A stretch of 64,000 nt of DNA from assembly GCF_021190915.1 (NCBI RefSeq), contig NZ_JAIOAP010000009.1, positions 186,001 to 250,000 of the forward strand, written 5' to 3'. The notes under the pieces were generated by a model that made no database searches, was not told the origin of the DNA, and was given only the letters and a program-made list of their open reading frames with translations. This document shows, in pieces, positions 17,508 to 25,023 of this stretch; within the stretch, counting starts at the first letter, position 1; the number at the start of each line of letters is the position of its first letter. This DNA comes from Cohnella silvisoli. GTDB taxonomy: Bacteria; Bacillota; Bacilli; Paenibacillales; Paenibacillaceae. The position numbers were made by a program, and so were the translations under genes.

Positions 17508-18594
17508 AGGTTACCCCTCCTGTTGTCTTGTCATCGTTCCCGAACCCATAAGGACGCGCTGTTGCGGGCAAAGTACGTTCAATCGTATAAGTAGGGTCTT
17601 TGCCCTGCCTCACTAACGCCGTGACGACTTCCTTAATCGCCGACCACAGACTGCGGCACGGCGGCGGACAATCGTCCTTCATTTCCTCGTGGAGCGCGGG
17701 CAGCGCATGATAAGGAATCATCGGAAACATATGATGCTCGATATGATAATTCATGTTCCAGTAAAGGAAACGGAATATAGGATTCATATAGATGGTTCGC
17801 GTGTTTAACCGGTGATCCAATACGTCCTCATTCAGACCAAGGTGCTGAGTCATCCCGAATACGAGAACAAGGAAAGCTCCGTAGAAGGATGGCAGCCCGA
17901 TCAACATGGCCGGCAGAAAACTCTTCGTAACGATACACCAGCTGATAATTCCGATGAATAGGAGCACGTAGACGCGAGACTCCCAGCACGCCTTGGAAAA
18001 TTCCGAACGTGGAATATATTCGCGTTCCTCTTCATCCAGCTTGCCGAAGCAGTGCATGATCATTCTTCTGATGTCCTTCGGACCGCCGTACAGACGGAAG
18101 AAATCCATCAGGATAATGCGCCAAACCGGCGGTCTCGGGGCCACGATCTCGGGATCGCGTCCAACGATGATCGTGTCGGTATGATGGCGGGTGTGGCTCC
18201 ATCGCCAGGGCGTTGCGGGCCTTAAGCTCATGAAAGAAGCGATTTGATACACGACTTCGTTCATCCAAGGCGTCTTGAAGGCAGTCCCATGACCGCATTC
18301 ATGCCAGCGCGAGTCAGCCGGCGAGGAGTATACGATTCCGTACAGCGCGAAAGCCGGAATCGCCCACCAAGTTCCCCATGTCCAACAGGCAAGAAATCCC
18401 GTTCCTGCGAGAGCGCAAAACCATAGAATCGTATCCCGTATAGCCGGTCCGTTCCTTCGCTTCATCAATTCCTTAAGCCGCTTGCGGGGAACTAGGCTGA
18501 TGTACCATTCAGCTGCTACTAGCCCTTTCTCTAATGCGATCTTGCTTTCGGGGCCGGTAAGTCGGTAATCTCTCTTGTTCGTATCGGTAGACAT
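17494..18594 (-). CDS. Fatty-acid-desaturase-fold di-iron oxygenase (MocD-like component)
   Basis: A 366-residue membrane enzyme with the three histidine boxes of the desaturase/AlkB superfamily: HECGH at 98-102, HTRHH at 134-138 and HIEHH at 284-288. About four hydrophobic segments lie around residues 55-90 and 205-250. It is followed directly by a Rieske ferredoxin and an FAD reductase. This exact trio matches the order known for MocD, MocE and MocF, which O-demethylate the rhizopine 3-O-methyl-scyllo-inosamine, and differs from lipid desaturase loci. A methyl-ether sugar substrate is therefore an attractive inference; an alkane, lipid or amine hydroxylase remains possible. The ATG at 18594 has GGGAGGAA before it. 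Confidence 0.88.
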   Translation of the reverse strand: MSTDTNKRDYRLTGPESKIALEKGLVAAEWYISLVPRKRLKELMKRRNGPAIRDTILWFCALAGTGFLACWTWGTWWAIPAFALYGIVYSSPADSRWHECGHGTAFKTPWMNEVVYQIASFMSLRPATPWRWSHTRHHTDTIIVGRDPEIVAPRPPVWRIILMDFFRLYGGPKDIRRMIMHCFGKLDEEEREYIPRSEFSKACWESRVYVLLFIGIISWCIVTKSFLPAMLIGLPSFYGAFLVLVFGMTQHLGLNEDVLDHRLNTRTIYMNPIFRFLYWNMNYHIEHHMFPMIPYHALPALHEEMKDDCPPPCRSLWSAIKEVVTALVRQGKDPTYTIERTLPATARPYGFGNDDKTTGGVTYAGS

Positions 18595-18684
18595 CTTGAG
18601 TTCCTCCCTCTTCCCCATTGTAGGTAAGGCTCAAAACGTCTGACAATTAAAAATCTGAACAACCTATTGTATTTTTGGAACATC

Positions 18685-18734
18685 TAAATAAAAAAGAAGC
18701 TTCCTCCCAAACGGTTAGTTTGAGAAGAAGCCTC
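18685..18734 (-). terminator. Terminator of the AraC gene
   Basis: On the minus strand a 17-base stem with three G-U pairs (18718-18734 with 18696-18712), a loop TAACC, then TTTTTTATTT (18686-18695). It begins right after the stop at 18735. The wobble pairs form only on the minus-strand RNA, so its direction is clear. It separates the AraC gene from the oxygenase operon. Confidence 0.85.
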
Positions 18735-19577
18735 TTAGGAAGACATGAATCCGACTTTCGTATTACGGATGCTTCTGCGATATTCTCCGGGTGTTTTCCC
18801 GAAACTCTGCTTGAAAATTTTACTGAAATACGCCGCATCGCCAAAGCCGCATTCCTTGGAAATAACCTCCAACGTATTGTCGGGTTCCTCCAGCATTTGG
18901 GCTGCCTTCCGAAGCCGCAGCGTCTTAAGCATCTGCAGCGACGACACTCCGTACATCTTCTTGAATGCCCGATTGAAATACCCGGGATGCAGATGCAAAA
19001 TCTGGGCCAGTTGTGCCCTCGTGATTTTGTCGTCCAGATTTTGCTCCATATATTGAACGACTTGAAGGAAACGGTCTTCCTCGGTAAGCTTCGATGCCGG
19101 TATTCCCGGGCTGCCCGCCGCAAGCCAGCTTTCCAGAATCGCTTCCAGCAGCTGCACGGTCAGGCTAATCGCTTTGAAATCGCGAAAAGGCGAGTGATCT
19201 TGTTCCCAGACGTTAAGCAAGTCATCGAAAGTGCGCGCATAGGCTTGGGCATTTTGCAGCGTAACAACTCTAGCTATCGGGAAACGCTGGAAGAAGTTAA
19301 GCTGAGGTACGACTCGCATATCGATCAGCATCCACAGGTGGACGCCTTTGCCTAAAGCCGTCTCGGAAAACGGAACATGCGGAGGATAAATCATGACGTC
19401 GCCCGATTTCGCGATTTCGACCGCGCCCTGGGATTTCGTCTTTACTTCCCCGTCCAGAACGAAGGATACCGTCCAATAAGGCTTGATCATATCCAAATGG
19501 AAGGAATCGTATATCGCCCGTTCTACGCGGTACAAAGAGAAATCGAGCTGTTCGCGAACGCTGAGCCTTGTGAACAT
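18735..19577 (-). CDS. AraC-family regulator next to the oxygenase operon
   Basis: A 280-residue cytoplasmic regulator. A cupin-like effector domain occupies about residues 1-165 (SGDVMIYPPHVPFSE) and a two-motif AraC DNA-binding domain the last 100 residues (AQLAQILHLHPGYFNRAF, then LEVISKECGFGDAAYFSKIF). The ATG at 19577 has CGGGAGG before it; a longer upstream frame is not supported. It lies 140 bases upstream of the oxygenase gene on the same strand but has its own strong terminator, so it is a separate unit. It probably controls the oxygenase trio. A truncated transposon gene ends only 51 bases upstream of it, so its promoter has been rearranged. Confidence 0.9.
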   Translation of the reverse strand: MFTRLSVREQLDFSLYRVERAIYDSFHLDMIKPYWTVSFVLDGEVKTKSQGAVEIAKSGDVMIYPPHVPFSETALGKGVHLWMLIDMRVVPQLNFFQRFPIARVVTLQNAQAYARTFDDLLNVWEQDHSPFRDFKAISLTVQLLEAILESWLAAGSPGIPASKLTEEDRFLQVVQYMEQNLDDKITRAQLAQILHLHPGYFNRAFKKMYGVSSLQMLKTLRLRKAAQMLEEPDNTLEVISKECGFGDAAYFSKIFKQSFGKTPGEYRRSIRNTKVGFMSS

Positions 19578-19628
19578 GGTTGCCTCCCGTTGCCGCTCCC
19601 GCGGTTTGGTTTCTATTATCAATAACCT

Positions 19629-20309
19629 CTACTTAACTAACGTTTGCTTATTCTGCAATTGCTGGCGCATTTGTTTGTATTTCGCCCGCTTGCGTTTAAT
19701 CGCTCTAACCGGAAAGAAGACGGTTTTGCCCTGCGTGTCATAGGCTGTCGCGAGAAAATTGATTCCCAGATCGATGCCTACAATCTGTGTAATCTCTTCC
19801 AACTGCGTCTCGGTCATCTGCTTGGACATCGGGATATGCAGAAACCACTTGTGATGCTCGCGGACAAGCTTAGCGGTTCCGAACTTCCAGGAACCATCGA
19901 AGTAGGCCTTCATCGCCTTCCTCTCGAAGGGCACCTTGATTCTCCCTTGCAAGGTGTTCACTGAAAACAAACCGGAGGTTAACGAAAAGTCGCGATTCCA
20001 TACGAGATCGTACTCCGGCTGTTTAAACTGCACTTGTGTCCAATCGTGGCCATTGCTTTGATTGGTCTTGTATCTGGCGATGACAGTCTTCATGGCCGAT
20101 TGGGCCATCTGGGAACGGAGGCCAATTGTGCTGCGAAGCGTGTTATAGGTGATTTGATGCAGGGCAGGATGCTTTAAATGTTTAGTGGTAAATACCACCG
20201 AAGATACGAGGTAGCAACCTTTGCGATAAGCGAAGACGGTTTCCAGCAGCGCTTCTGCTTGAGCTTGCCTTGGCTTGATTTTTATTTTCGCCGTCACCGT
20301 CACGATCAT
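19629..20309 (-). pseudogene. tnpB: Truncated TnpB (IS200/IS605-family) gene
   Basis: The N-terminal 226 residues of a TnpB-type RNA-guided nuclease. The first RuvC motif GIDLGINF is present near residue 190, but the frame stops soon after (LQNKQTLVK). The second and third RuvC motifs and the zinc ribbon, which would need roughly 140-180 more residues, are missing. The ATG at 20309 with GAGGAGG before it is intact. No TnpA gene and no right-end or omega-RNA sequence remains, since the truncation runs directly into the AraC promoter region. The product cannot cut DNA by the known mechanism. It marks an old insertion or deletion event. Confidence 0.88.
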
Positions 20310-20499
20310 ACGTTCGCCTCCTCGCAATGCTGATTATAGCACATTTTAGAGGAGGAGGAAGCATCCGAATACGGCATTCAGGCTCACGCTTGACGCTCAT
20401 TCCTCCCCTGCCTTTAGAAGATCGGTGTATCTGCGCGATTATTGATGAAACCCGCGTTTGAAAGTGGTGAAGAAAAATAAAGTTCATTAATGAGTATGG
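20310..20499. mobile_element. Probable left-end remnant of the IS200/IS605-like element
   Basis: This non-coding stretch lies upstream of the truncated tnpB. GAGGAGGAGGAAGC (20350-20363) and GCTCATTCCTCCCC (20395-20408) can partly pair, as expected for a subterminal hairpin of such elements. The exact end of the element cannot be set without a related intact copy. Confidence 0.35.
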
Positions 20500-20828
20500 G
20501 GCACTTTCCCGATCACGGGCTTCGATTGGAAAGTCGATCTATCCGAGACGGGGCTGAACAAGCCTAAGCTGCTAGTTCTGGGCGACGGGAAATATGATCC
20601 GTTCCATACAATAATACATGGAAAGGTATTCCGCTTTCCGCATTTCTAAAGTAAGCAGGGGTGAAGCCAAGCGCGAAGTTCGTGAAGTTCTATTCCGGAG
20701 ACGGCGTATATACCGATAATGCTTACAAGTCCGTCAAGTGGCTGAACAGGATCGAGCTGATTGAGAAGGATCATATCGGTTACTGGGAGCAAGGAGGGTA
20801 CGATACGGATGCGTGGATAAGGGCTTGA
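20500..20828 (+). pseudogene. Remnant of a molybdopterin-dependent oxidoreductase (sulfite oxidase/MsrP family)
   Basis: Two in-frame pieces in different frames. At 20500-20649 the translation begins GTFPITGFDWKVDLSE and ends in a stop. At 20664-20828 it reads FVKFYSGDGVYTD joined to YKSVKWLNRIEL and GYWEQGGYDTDAW. The second piece strongly resembles the C-terminal half of the oxidoreductase molybdopterin-binding domain, in which these two motifs are normally separated by several tens of residues; that stretch appears deleted. The gene therefore carries at least one frameshift and internal deletions. It is a fossil unrelated to the sugar genes on either side. Confidence 0.65.
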
Positions 20829-20911
20829 TGAATCAACAGAATCTATTACAAGCAGGAACGGAAAAAGCGATCCTCAAGTATGAATGAGAAGATCGCTTTA
20901 CACATTTGATC

Positions 20912-23131
20912 TTATTGTTCCAAAATCATCAGTACTCCGTATTCTTCAACCTTGAGCGGCAATTGATCCTGATCGTCAGCCTCGAGCTGTATGAATTCGC
21001 CGCTTGCTGTTCCATCGATGGAGACGGCAATGTGAGCCCCTGCCTGTTTCTCGAGCTGAACTTTGAAAGACTGCTCCGAAGCCGTCACATTAACAAAAAA
21101 CTGGGCCTGCCGTCCGTCTGCAATCCCCCACTTGCTGGTCAGAACTGCAGGATGCTCCAACTTGCGACCGTCCTTCATGCATACGGTATGAACGCCTTCA
21201 CATGTATAGGAGAGCGGTTTAATCATTTTGCCGAAGTGGAGGTAGTCTCTTCCTGCTCCTTTGCGCCATCCGTTTAGTGTGTGGATGAATCTCTCAGCGG
21301 CGGACTGGTCTGGCAAGTTGTTGACAGGATCGCTTCCCCAATCCCAATTGATCCGCCCTCCTCTTCCAAGCACAACGGTGAGCATGTCTCCGGCGAGGAA
21401 CGAGTAGGCAAGACGCCACAGCAAGTTGTCCGGCGATTGTTCGAAATCAATCGTATGCACCACCATGTTTTGATTTCCCATAAAGTTGTTCACATACTCA
21501 TGGTATACATACTGATAAAGCGGGATCGGGCGGCCCATAAAGTAGCCGACGTTAAACCGCAGGTCATTCAGCGGGAGCTCGGATAGGAACGGTTCTGCAG
21601 CTGCGGCCTCGCAGCCCAGCACGACTTTGCGTCCCGACTGTTCGAGCTCTCGGTTGACCGAACGGAACAGATGACGCATAGCCTCCGTCTGCCAACGGCC
21701 GGGACCGGGCCCATGGCCGTGGGAAGGGTCGTAGCAGAAGTAGGACATCCCCCCGAGATTCTGATCGAAGAACTGAATATAATCGCAGTCGCTCTCCAGC
21801 ATGCCGCGAATTTCCCTCGTCACTGTCGTCTCCACAAAAGGCTGCGAAGGACACATATCGAAGCCCCACCTCTGCGAGCCTCCGCAGATCAGGGAGTACG
21901 GGAGCGACCCGTCTGGAGCGCGGCACATAATTTCCTCAAGATGCTCACGCTCGAACCGATCCTGCTGACCGTATTCGGGAACGAGCAGACTTTCCTGCGT
22001 CCAAGCGATCCCGCTGCAATAAAGACCGAGCAGATGTCCTTTGCCATGAAGTGCGTCCGCGAAAATTTTAAGCCGCTCTTTCCCTCCAAACGGCGGCCAT
22101 ACGTAAGGAGGCGCCCAAGGCGCGCTTCCCTCCCAGTGCATCAGCAACGCCATGACCTTGCTCCCGAACGCTTCGGCGAACCGTTCCAGCAGAGGCATGG
22201 CCTCGATATAAGGGAAGTACTCGTTCTCCGTCATATCTCCCGTATCTTTGCCTCCGCGCACAGGGTAAGTCACGATGACGGGAGACTCGAAGTACCAATC
22301 AGGTAGCTTATTGTTGTTTGCCAGCTTTGTCGGTTTGGGTACATCGGAGCTCTCGAACCAGCTACGGTAGCGATCGGCTGCATCGTGCCAGTCACCTTTG
22401 AATGTCGCTAAGACCATCGGGTAACCCATACGGTAAGTACCTCGACCCGCCCCTTCGCAGAACAAACGGAATTGAAGCTTGATACCGCCTTCGCAAGGAA
22501 GGTACTCTATCGATTTGACGTGACCGTAAGGGTCGTGGGCTCCTACGTACAGGCCGCCCTTCTCCCCGTAATATGCCATGAACTGGGTTGGAGCGGGGCC
22601 CGGATATACGCCTTCCCATCCTTTGCTTGGATATCCCGGCTCCTTGTAATGGAGCCAGGTCGATTCCCTGATGTTTACATCGTCGATCAGAACCCCTTCC
22701 ATGGCTGGCCACACCAGGCGAGCGTCCCCGCCCGCTCCGATCAAATCATTCGGCACGATAATCTCAGGATAATCGATCCACTCCAGCGACAAATCCGTCC
22801 GGTTTTGAACTGCAATATGCCAATGAAGTTCGTCTCCCTTGGCCTCTGCTTCCGCTGTCGCATCGAGCTCCAGCCCTCCGAGCCCGCGATAGTGGAGACG
22901 GATGTATCCGGCCGTCGAATCCGCCGACCATTCCTGGGCTGTCCCCGAAGAAACGTCATATGGCACTCCATTTCGATCACGTAATCGAAGCGAGAACAAT
23001 CGCCGCGAGCTTACATTTCCCAGGATGAACTCCTTGTCGAATGCTGTCAATGAAACGATGGCACCCAACTGCTCGTCGAGTTGCATCTGCGCGTTTCCAA
23101 AAGCAAGTTCACATTGTTGTAATCTAGGCAT
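20912..23131 (-). CDS. DUF6259-type putative glycoside hydrolase
   Basis: A 739-residue cytoplasmic protein. The N-terminal 270 residues look like a beta-sandwich, followed by a TIM-barrel-like region from about 300 to 620 with MALLMHWEGSAPWAPP, HLLGLYCSGIAW and DYIQFFDQNLGG, whose Asp could be the nucleophile. A beta-rich C-terminal domain closes it. The overall pattern matches proteins annotated as DUF6259, distantly like GH101-type barrels; the activity is not established. The start at 23131 (GGGAGAG site) is chosen because the longer upstream frame overlaps the preceding permease gene. It is the last gene of the run starting at 36755. Confidence 0.8.
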   Translation of the reverse strand: MPRLQQCELAFGNAQMQLDEQLGAIVSLTAFDKEFILGNVSSRRLFSLRLRDRNGVPYDVSSGTAQEWSADSTAGYIRLHYRGLGGLELDATAEAEAKGDELHWHIAVQNRTDLSLEWIDYPEIIVPNDLIGAGGDARLVWPAMEGVLIDDVNIRESTWLHYKEPGYPSKGWEGVYPGPAPTQFMAYYGEKGGLYVGAHDPYGHVKSIEYLPCEGGIKLQFRLFCEGAGRGTYRMGYPMVLATFKGDWHDAADRYRSWFESSDVPKPTKLANNNKLPDWYFESPVIVTYPVRGGKDTGDMTENEYFPYIEAMPLLERFAEAFGSKVMALLMHWEGSAPWAPPYVWPPFGGKERLKIFADALHGKGHLLGLYCSGIAWTQESLLVPEYGQQDRFEREHLEEIMCRAPDGSLPYSLICGGSQRWGFDMCPSQPFVETTVTREIRGMLESDCDYIQFFDQNLGGMSYFCYDPSHGHGPGPGRWQTEAMRHLFRSVNRELEQSGRKVVLGCEAAAAEPFLSELPLNDLRFNVGYFMGRPIPLYQYVYHEYVNNFMGNQNMVVHTIDFEQSPDNLLWRLAYSFLAGDMLTVVLGRGGRINWDWGSDPVNNLPDQSAAERFIHTLNGWRKGAGRDYLHFGKMIKPLSYTCEGVHTVCMKDGRKLEHPAVLTSKWGIADGRQAQFFVNVTASEQSFKVQLEKQAGAHIAVSIDGTASGEFIQLEADDQDQLPLKVEEYGVLMILEQ

Positions 23132-23169
23132 GAAGTTTCTCTCCCTGTCGGCTGTATTTATGAAGCTAG

Positions 23170-24042
23170 CTATCCTTTGAGCGCACCGGAAGTTAATCCG
23201 CGGATAAACTGCTTTTGAACGAATAGAAACAGGAGAATCAGCGGAATCGTTGCGATAACCGACAAGGCAAACACCGGCCCCCAATCCGTCGTGCGTTCCT
23301 GCTTGAACGAAAAGATCAGTGTCATCAGCGTCTGCTTTTCCGGGCTGTATAAATAGAGAAGCGGCCCAAGCAAATCGCTCCACATTCCGAATATGTTCGT
23401 AACGATTATGGTACCCGTCGCCGGCATCAACAACGGAAAGACGATCGTCCAGTAGGTTCTCCACCTGCCGCAACCGTCGATAGCCGCAGCCTCTTCCAAT
23501 TCCCGCGGTATCGATTTTACGAATCCGGCATAGATAAACGTTGCAAACGGAATAACGCCGGCCGTGTACATCAGAATCATGAAAAACCGCGTGTCGATTA
23601 AACCGAAAGCGACGGCAAGCTTAAAGATGGGTATCATCGTCGTCTGTGCGGGAATAATCATGCCGGACAGCAACAGAAAGTAGATCCACAATAACAAGCC
23701 TTTGCCTGCGCGACTGATCGCATGGCCTGCCATAGACGAGAGAATCGCCACAAGACCAATGCTGGCAGTCGTCAAGAAAACCGTATTGCCGAAAGAAATC
23801 AGGAAGTTGCCCGCACGGAATACCTCTTCGTAATTGCCCCAGAACGTAAAATCCGGAATGTAGAACGGATCAAACACTTTATCGGGCTCTTTCAAACTCG
23901 AAAGGAACAAATGTGCCAGCGGGTAGATAACTACTAGTCCTAATGCCAGCATCGTCCCTTCGGCTAGCCAGGACACTCGGTTCCGGACTGTAGCCCGACG
24001 GCGAGCGCGCCCGGACTTCCCGGCAGTCTCTGCCTGACTCAT
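23170..24042 (-). CDS. Carbohydrate ABC transporter permease, MalG type
   Basis: A 290-residue permease with six hydrophobic segments. The docking motif is EEAAAIDGCGRW near residue 190, and the ending FIRGLTSGALKG is typical. The hydrophilic, Arg-rich N-terminus (about 20 residues) is cytoplasmic. It overlaps the preceding permease gene by 4 bases (ATGA), so the two are translationally coupled. It belongs to the CUT1 importer with the binding protein 29717-31069. Confidence 0.94.
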   Translation of the reverse strand: MSQAETAGKSGRARRRATVRNRVSWLAEGTMLALGLVVIYPLAHLFLSSLKEPDKVFDPFYIPDFTFWGNYEEVFRAGNFLISFGNTVFLTTASIGLVAILSSMAGHAISRAGKGLLLWIYFLLLSGMIIPAQTTMIPIFKLAVAFGLIDTRFFMILMYTAGVIPFATFIYAGFVKSIPRELEEAAAIDGCGRWRTYWTIVFPLLMPATGTIIVTNIFGMWSDLLGPLLYLYSPEKQTLMTLIFSFKQERTTDWGPVFALSVIATIPLILLFLFVQKQFIRGLTSGALKG

Positions 24043-24920
24043 AGCTCTACCTCCTTACTTCTGGTAATTCTCACCTGAATGAACGTTATGATTGCGATAA
24101 CGATCATGAACATGATACCCGCTGCATTGGCATACCCGAGCGTCTTGATAACGAAGCCCAGTTTATAGATCAGCAAGCCTATTGTCGCCGTCGCGTTGCC
24201 CGGTCCGCCATTAGTCAAAGTGAACGGAAGATCAAACATCTTCAAGCTTCCGACTAGCCCCACGAAGACGTTAATCGTCACGATGGGCATAAGGAGTGGA
24301 ACCGTAATGCGCAGTAGCTTCCGAAGACCGCTGGCTCCATCAATTTCTGCCGCTTCATAAACTTCCTTCGAAATGCCTTGCAGGCCAGCGAGATAGATTA
24401 CGGCACCGAACCCGCTCCCTTGCCAAATAACGATCAGCATGATCATGGGAAGAGCCGACTCTTTCGCAAATAGCCAATCGCGCACCCAACTTTCGTAACC
24501 GACCGATGTGAGAAAACCGTTCAGCAGACCATCGTAACGCAGAAGATCGCTCCATATGACCGCCACAACCATAAGGCTCATAATGGAAGGAATATAGAAT
24601 AAGGTGCGGAGCAATCCACGCGTTCTGAACCTTCGGTTCAGTGCCAACGCTAACCCCAGAGCCAAGGGATTTCCAATAAATATGTTGAGCAATACGAAGT
24701 AAAGCGTATTCTTGCTGGCCTCGATGATGGCTGTGTCTTGAAACAAATCGACGTAATTTTTCATGCCTACGAATACGGGAGGCGCCATGCCGTCCCACTG
24801 CGTAAAGGAATAATACAGTCCGAAAAAAAAAGGATAATACGTAAAGATAGCAAATAAGGCGAACGCCGGAAGCACGAATAGCAACCGATGAACGAAGATC
24901 CCTCTGTCCAGCCTTTTCAT
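24039..24920 (-). CDS. Carbohydrate ABC transporter permease, MalF/UgpA type
   Basis: A 293-residue permease. FTYYPFFFGLYYSFTQWDG near the N-terminus and the docking loop YEAAEIDGASGLRKL near residue 185 are characteristic of CUT1 MalF-like subunits. The ATG at 24920 has GAACGGAG before it. It is separated from the binding-protein gene by the 4.6-kb secreted enzyme gene, an unusual interruption of the importer genes, with a strong hairpin (24967-25005) just upstream. Confidence 0.94.
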   Translation of the reverse strand: MKRLDRGIFVHRLLFVLPAFALFAIFTYYPFFFGLYYSFTQWDGMAPPVFVGMKNYVDLFQDTAIIEASKNTLYFVLLNIFIGNPLALGLALALNRRFRTRGLLRTLFYIPSIMSLMVVAVIWSDLLRYDGLLNGFLTSVGYESWVRDWLFAKESALPMIMLIVIWQGSGFGAVIYLAGLQGISKEVYEAAEIDGASGLRKLLRITVPLLMPIVTINVFVGLVGSLKMFDLPFTLTNGGPGNATATIGLLIYKLGFVIKTLGYANAAGIMFMIVIAIITFIQVRITRSKEVEL

Positions 24921-24966
24921 GAATTTTCACTCCGTTCTTACCGCCGAAATATCTATGAAGATGAAG

Positions 24967-25005
24967 CGGATTGACGGGGCAAGCGTTACTTGCCCCGTCA
25001 ATCCG
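24967..25005 (-). terminator. Strong intergenic hairpin between the secreted-enzyme gene and permease genes
   Basis: A perfect 17-base stem (24967-24983 with 24989-25005) with a 5-base loop in the 103-base gap. The downstream minus-strand sequence (CTTCATCTTCATAG) is only moderately T-rich. It may be a partial terminator or a 3-prime stability hairpin that sets the permease level below that of the upstream genes. Confidence 0.6.
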
Positions 25006-25023
25006 TACTGCCCAAGTTACTGC

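Noticed and set aside
18647..19123. Minus-strand open frame of 158 codons within the AraC/terminator region
   Set aside because: Overlaps the AraC gene in another frame and its strong terminator; composition is Arg/Cys-rich noise.
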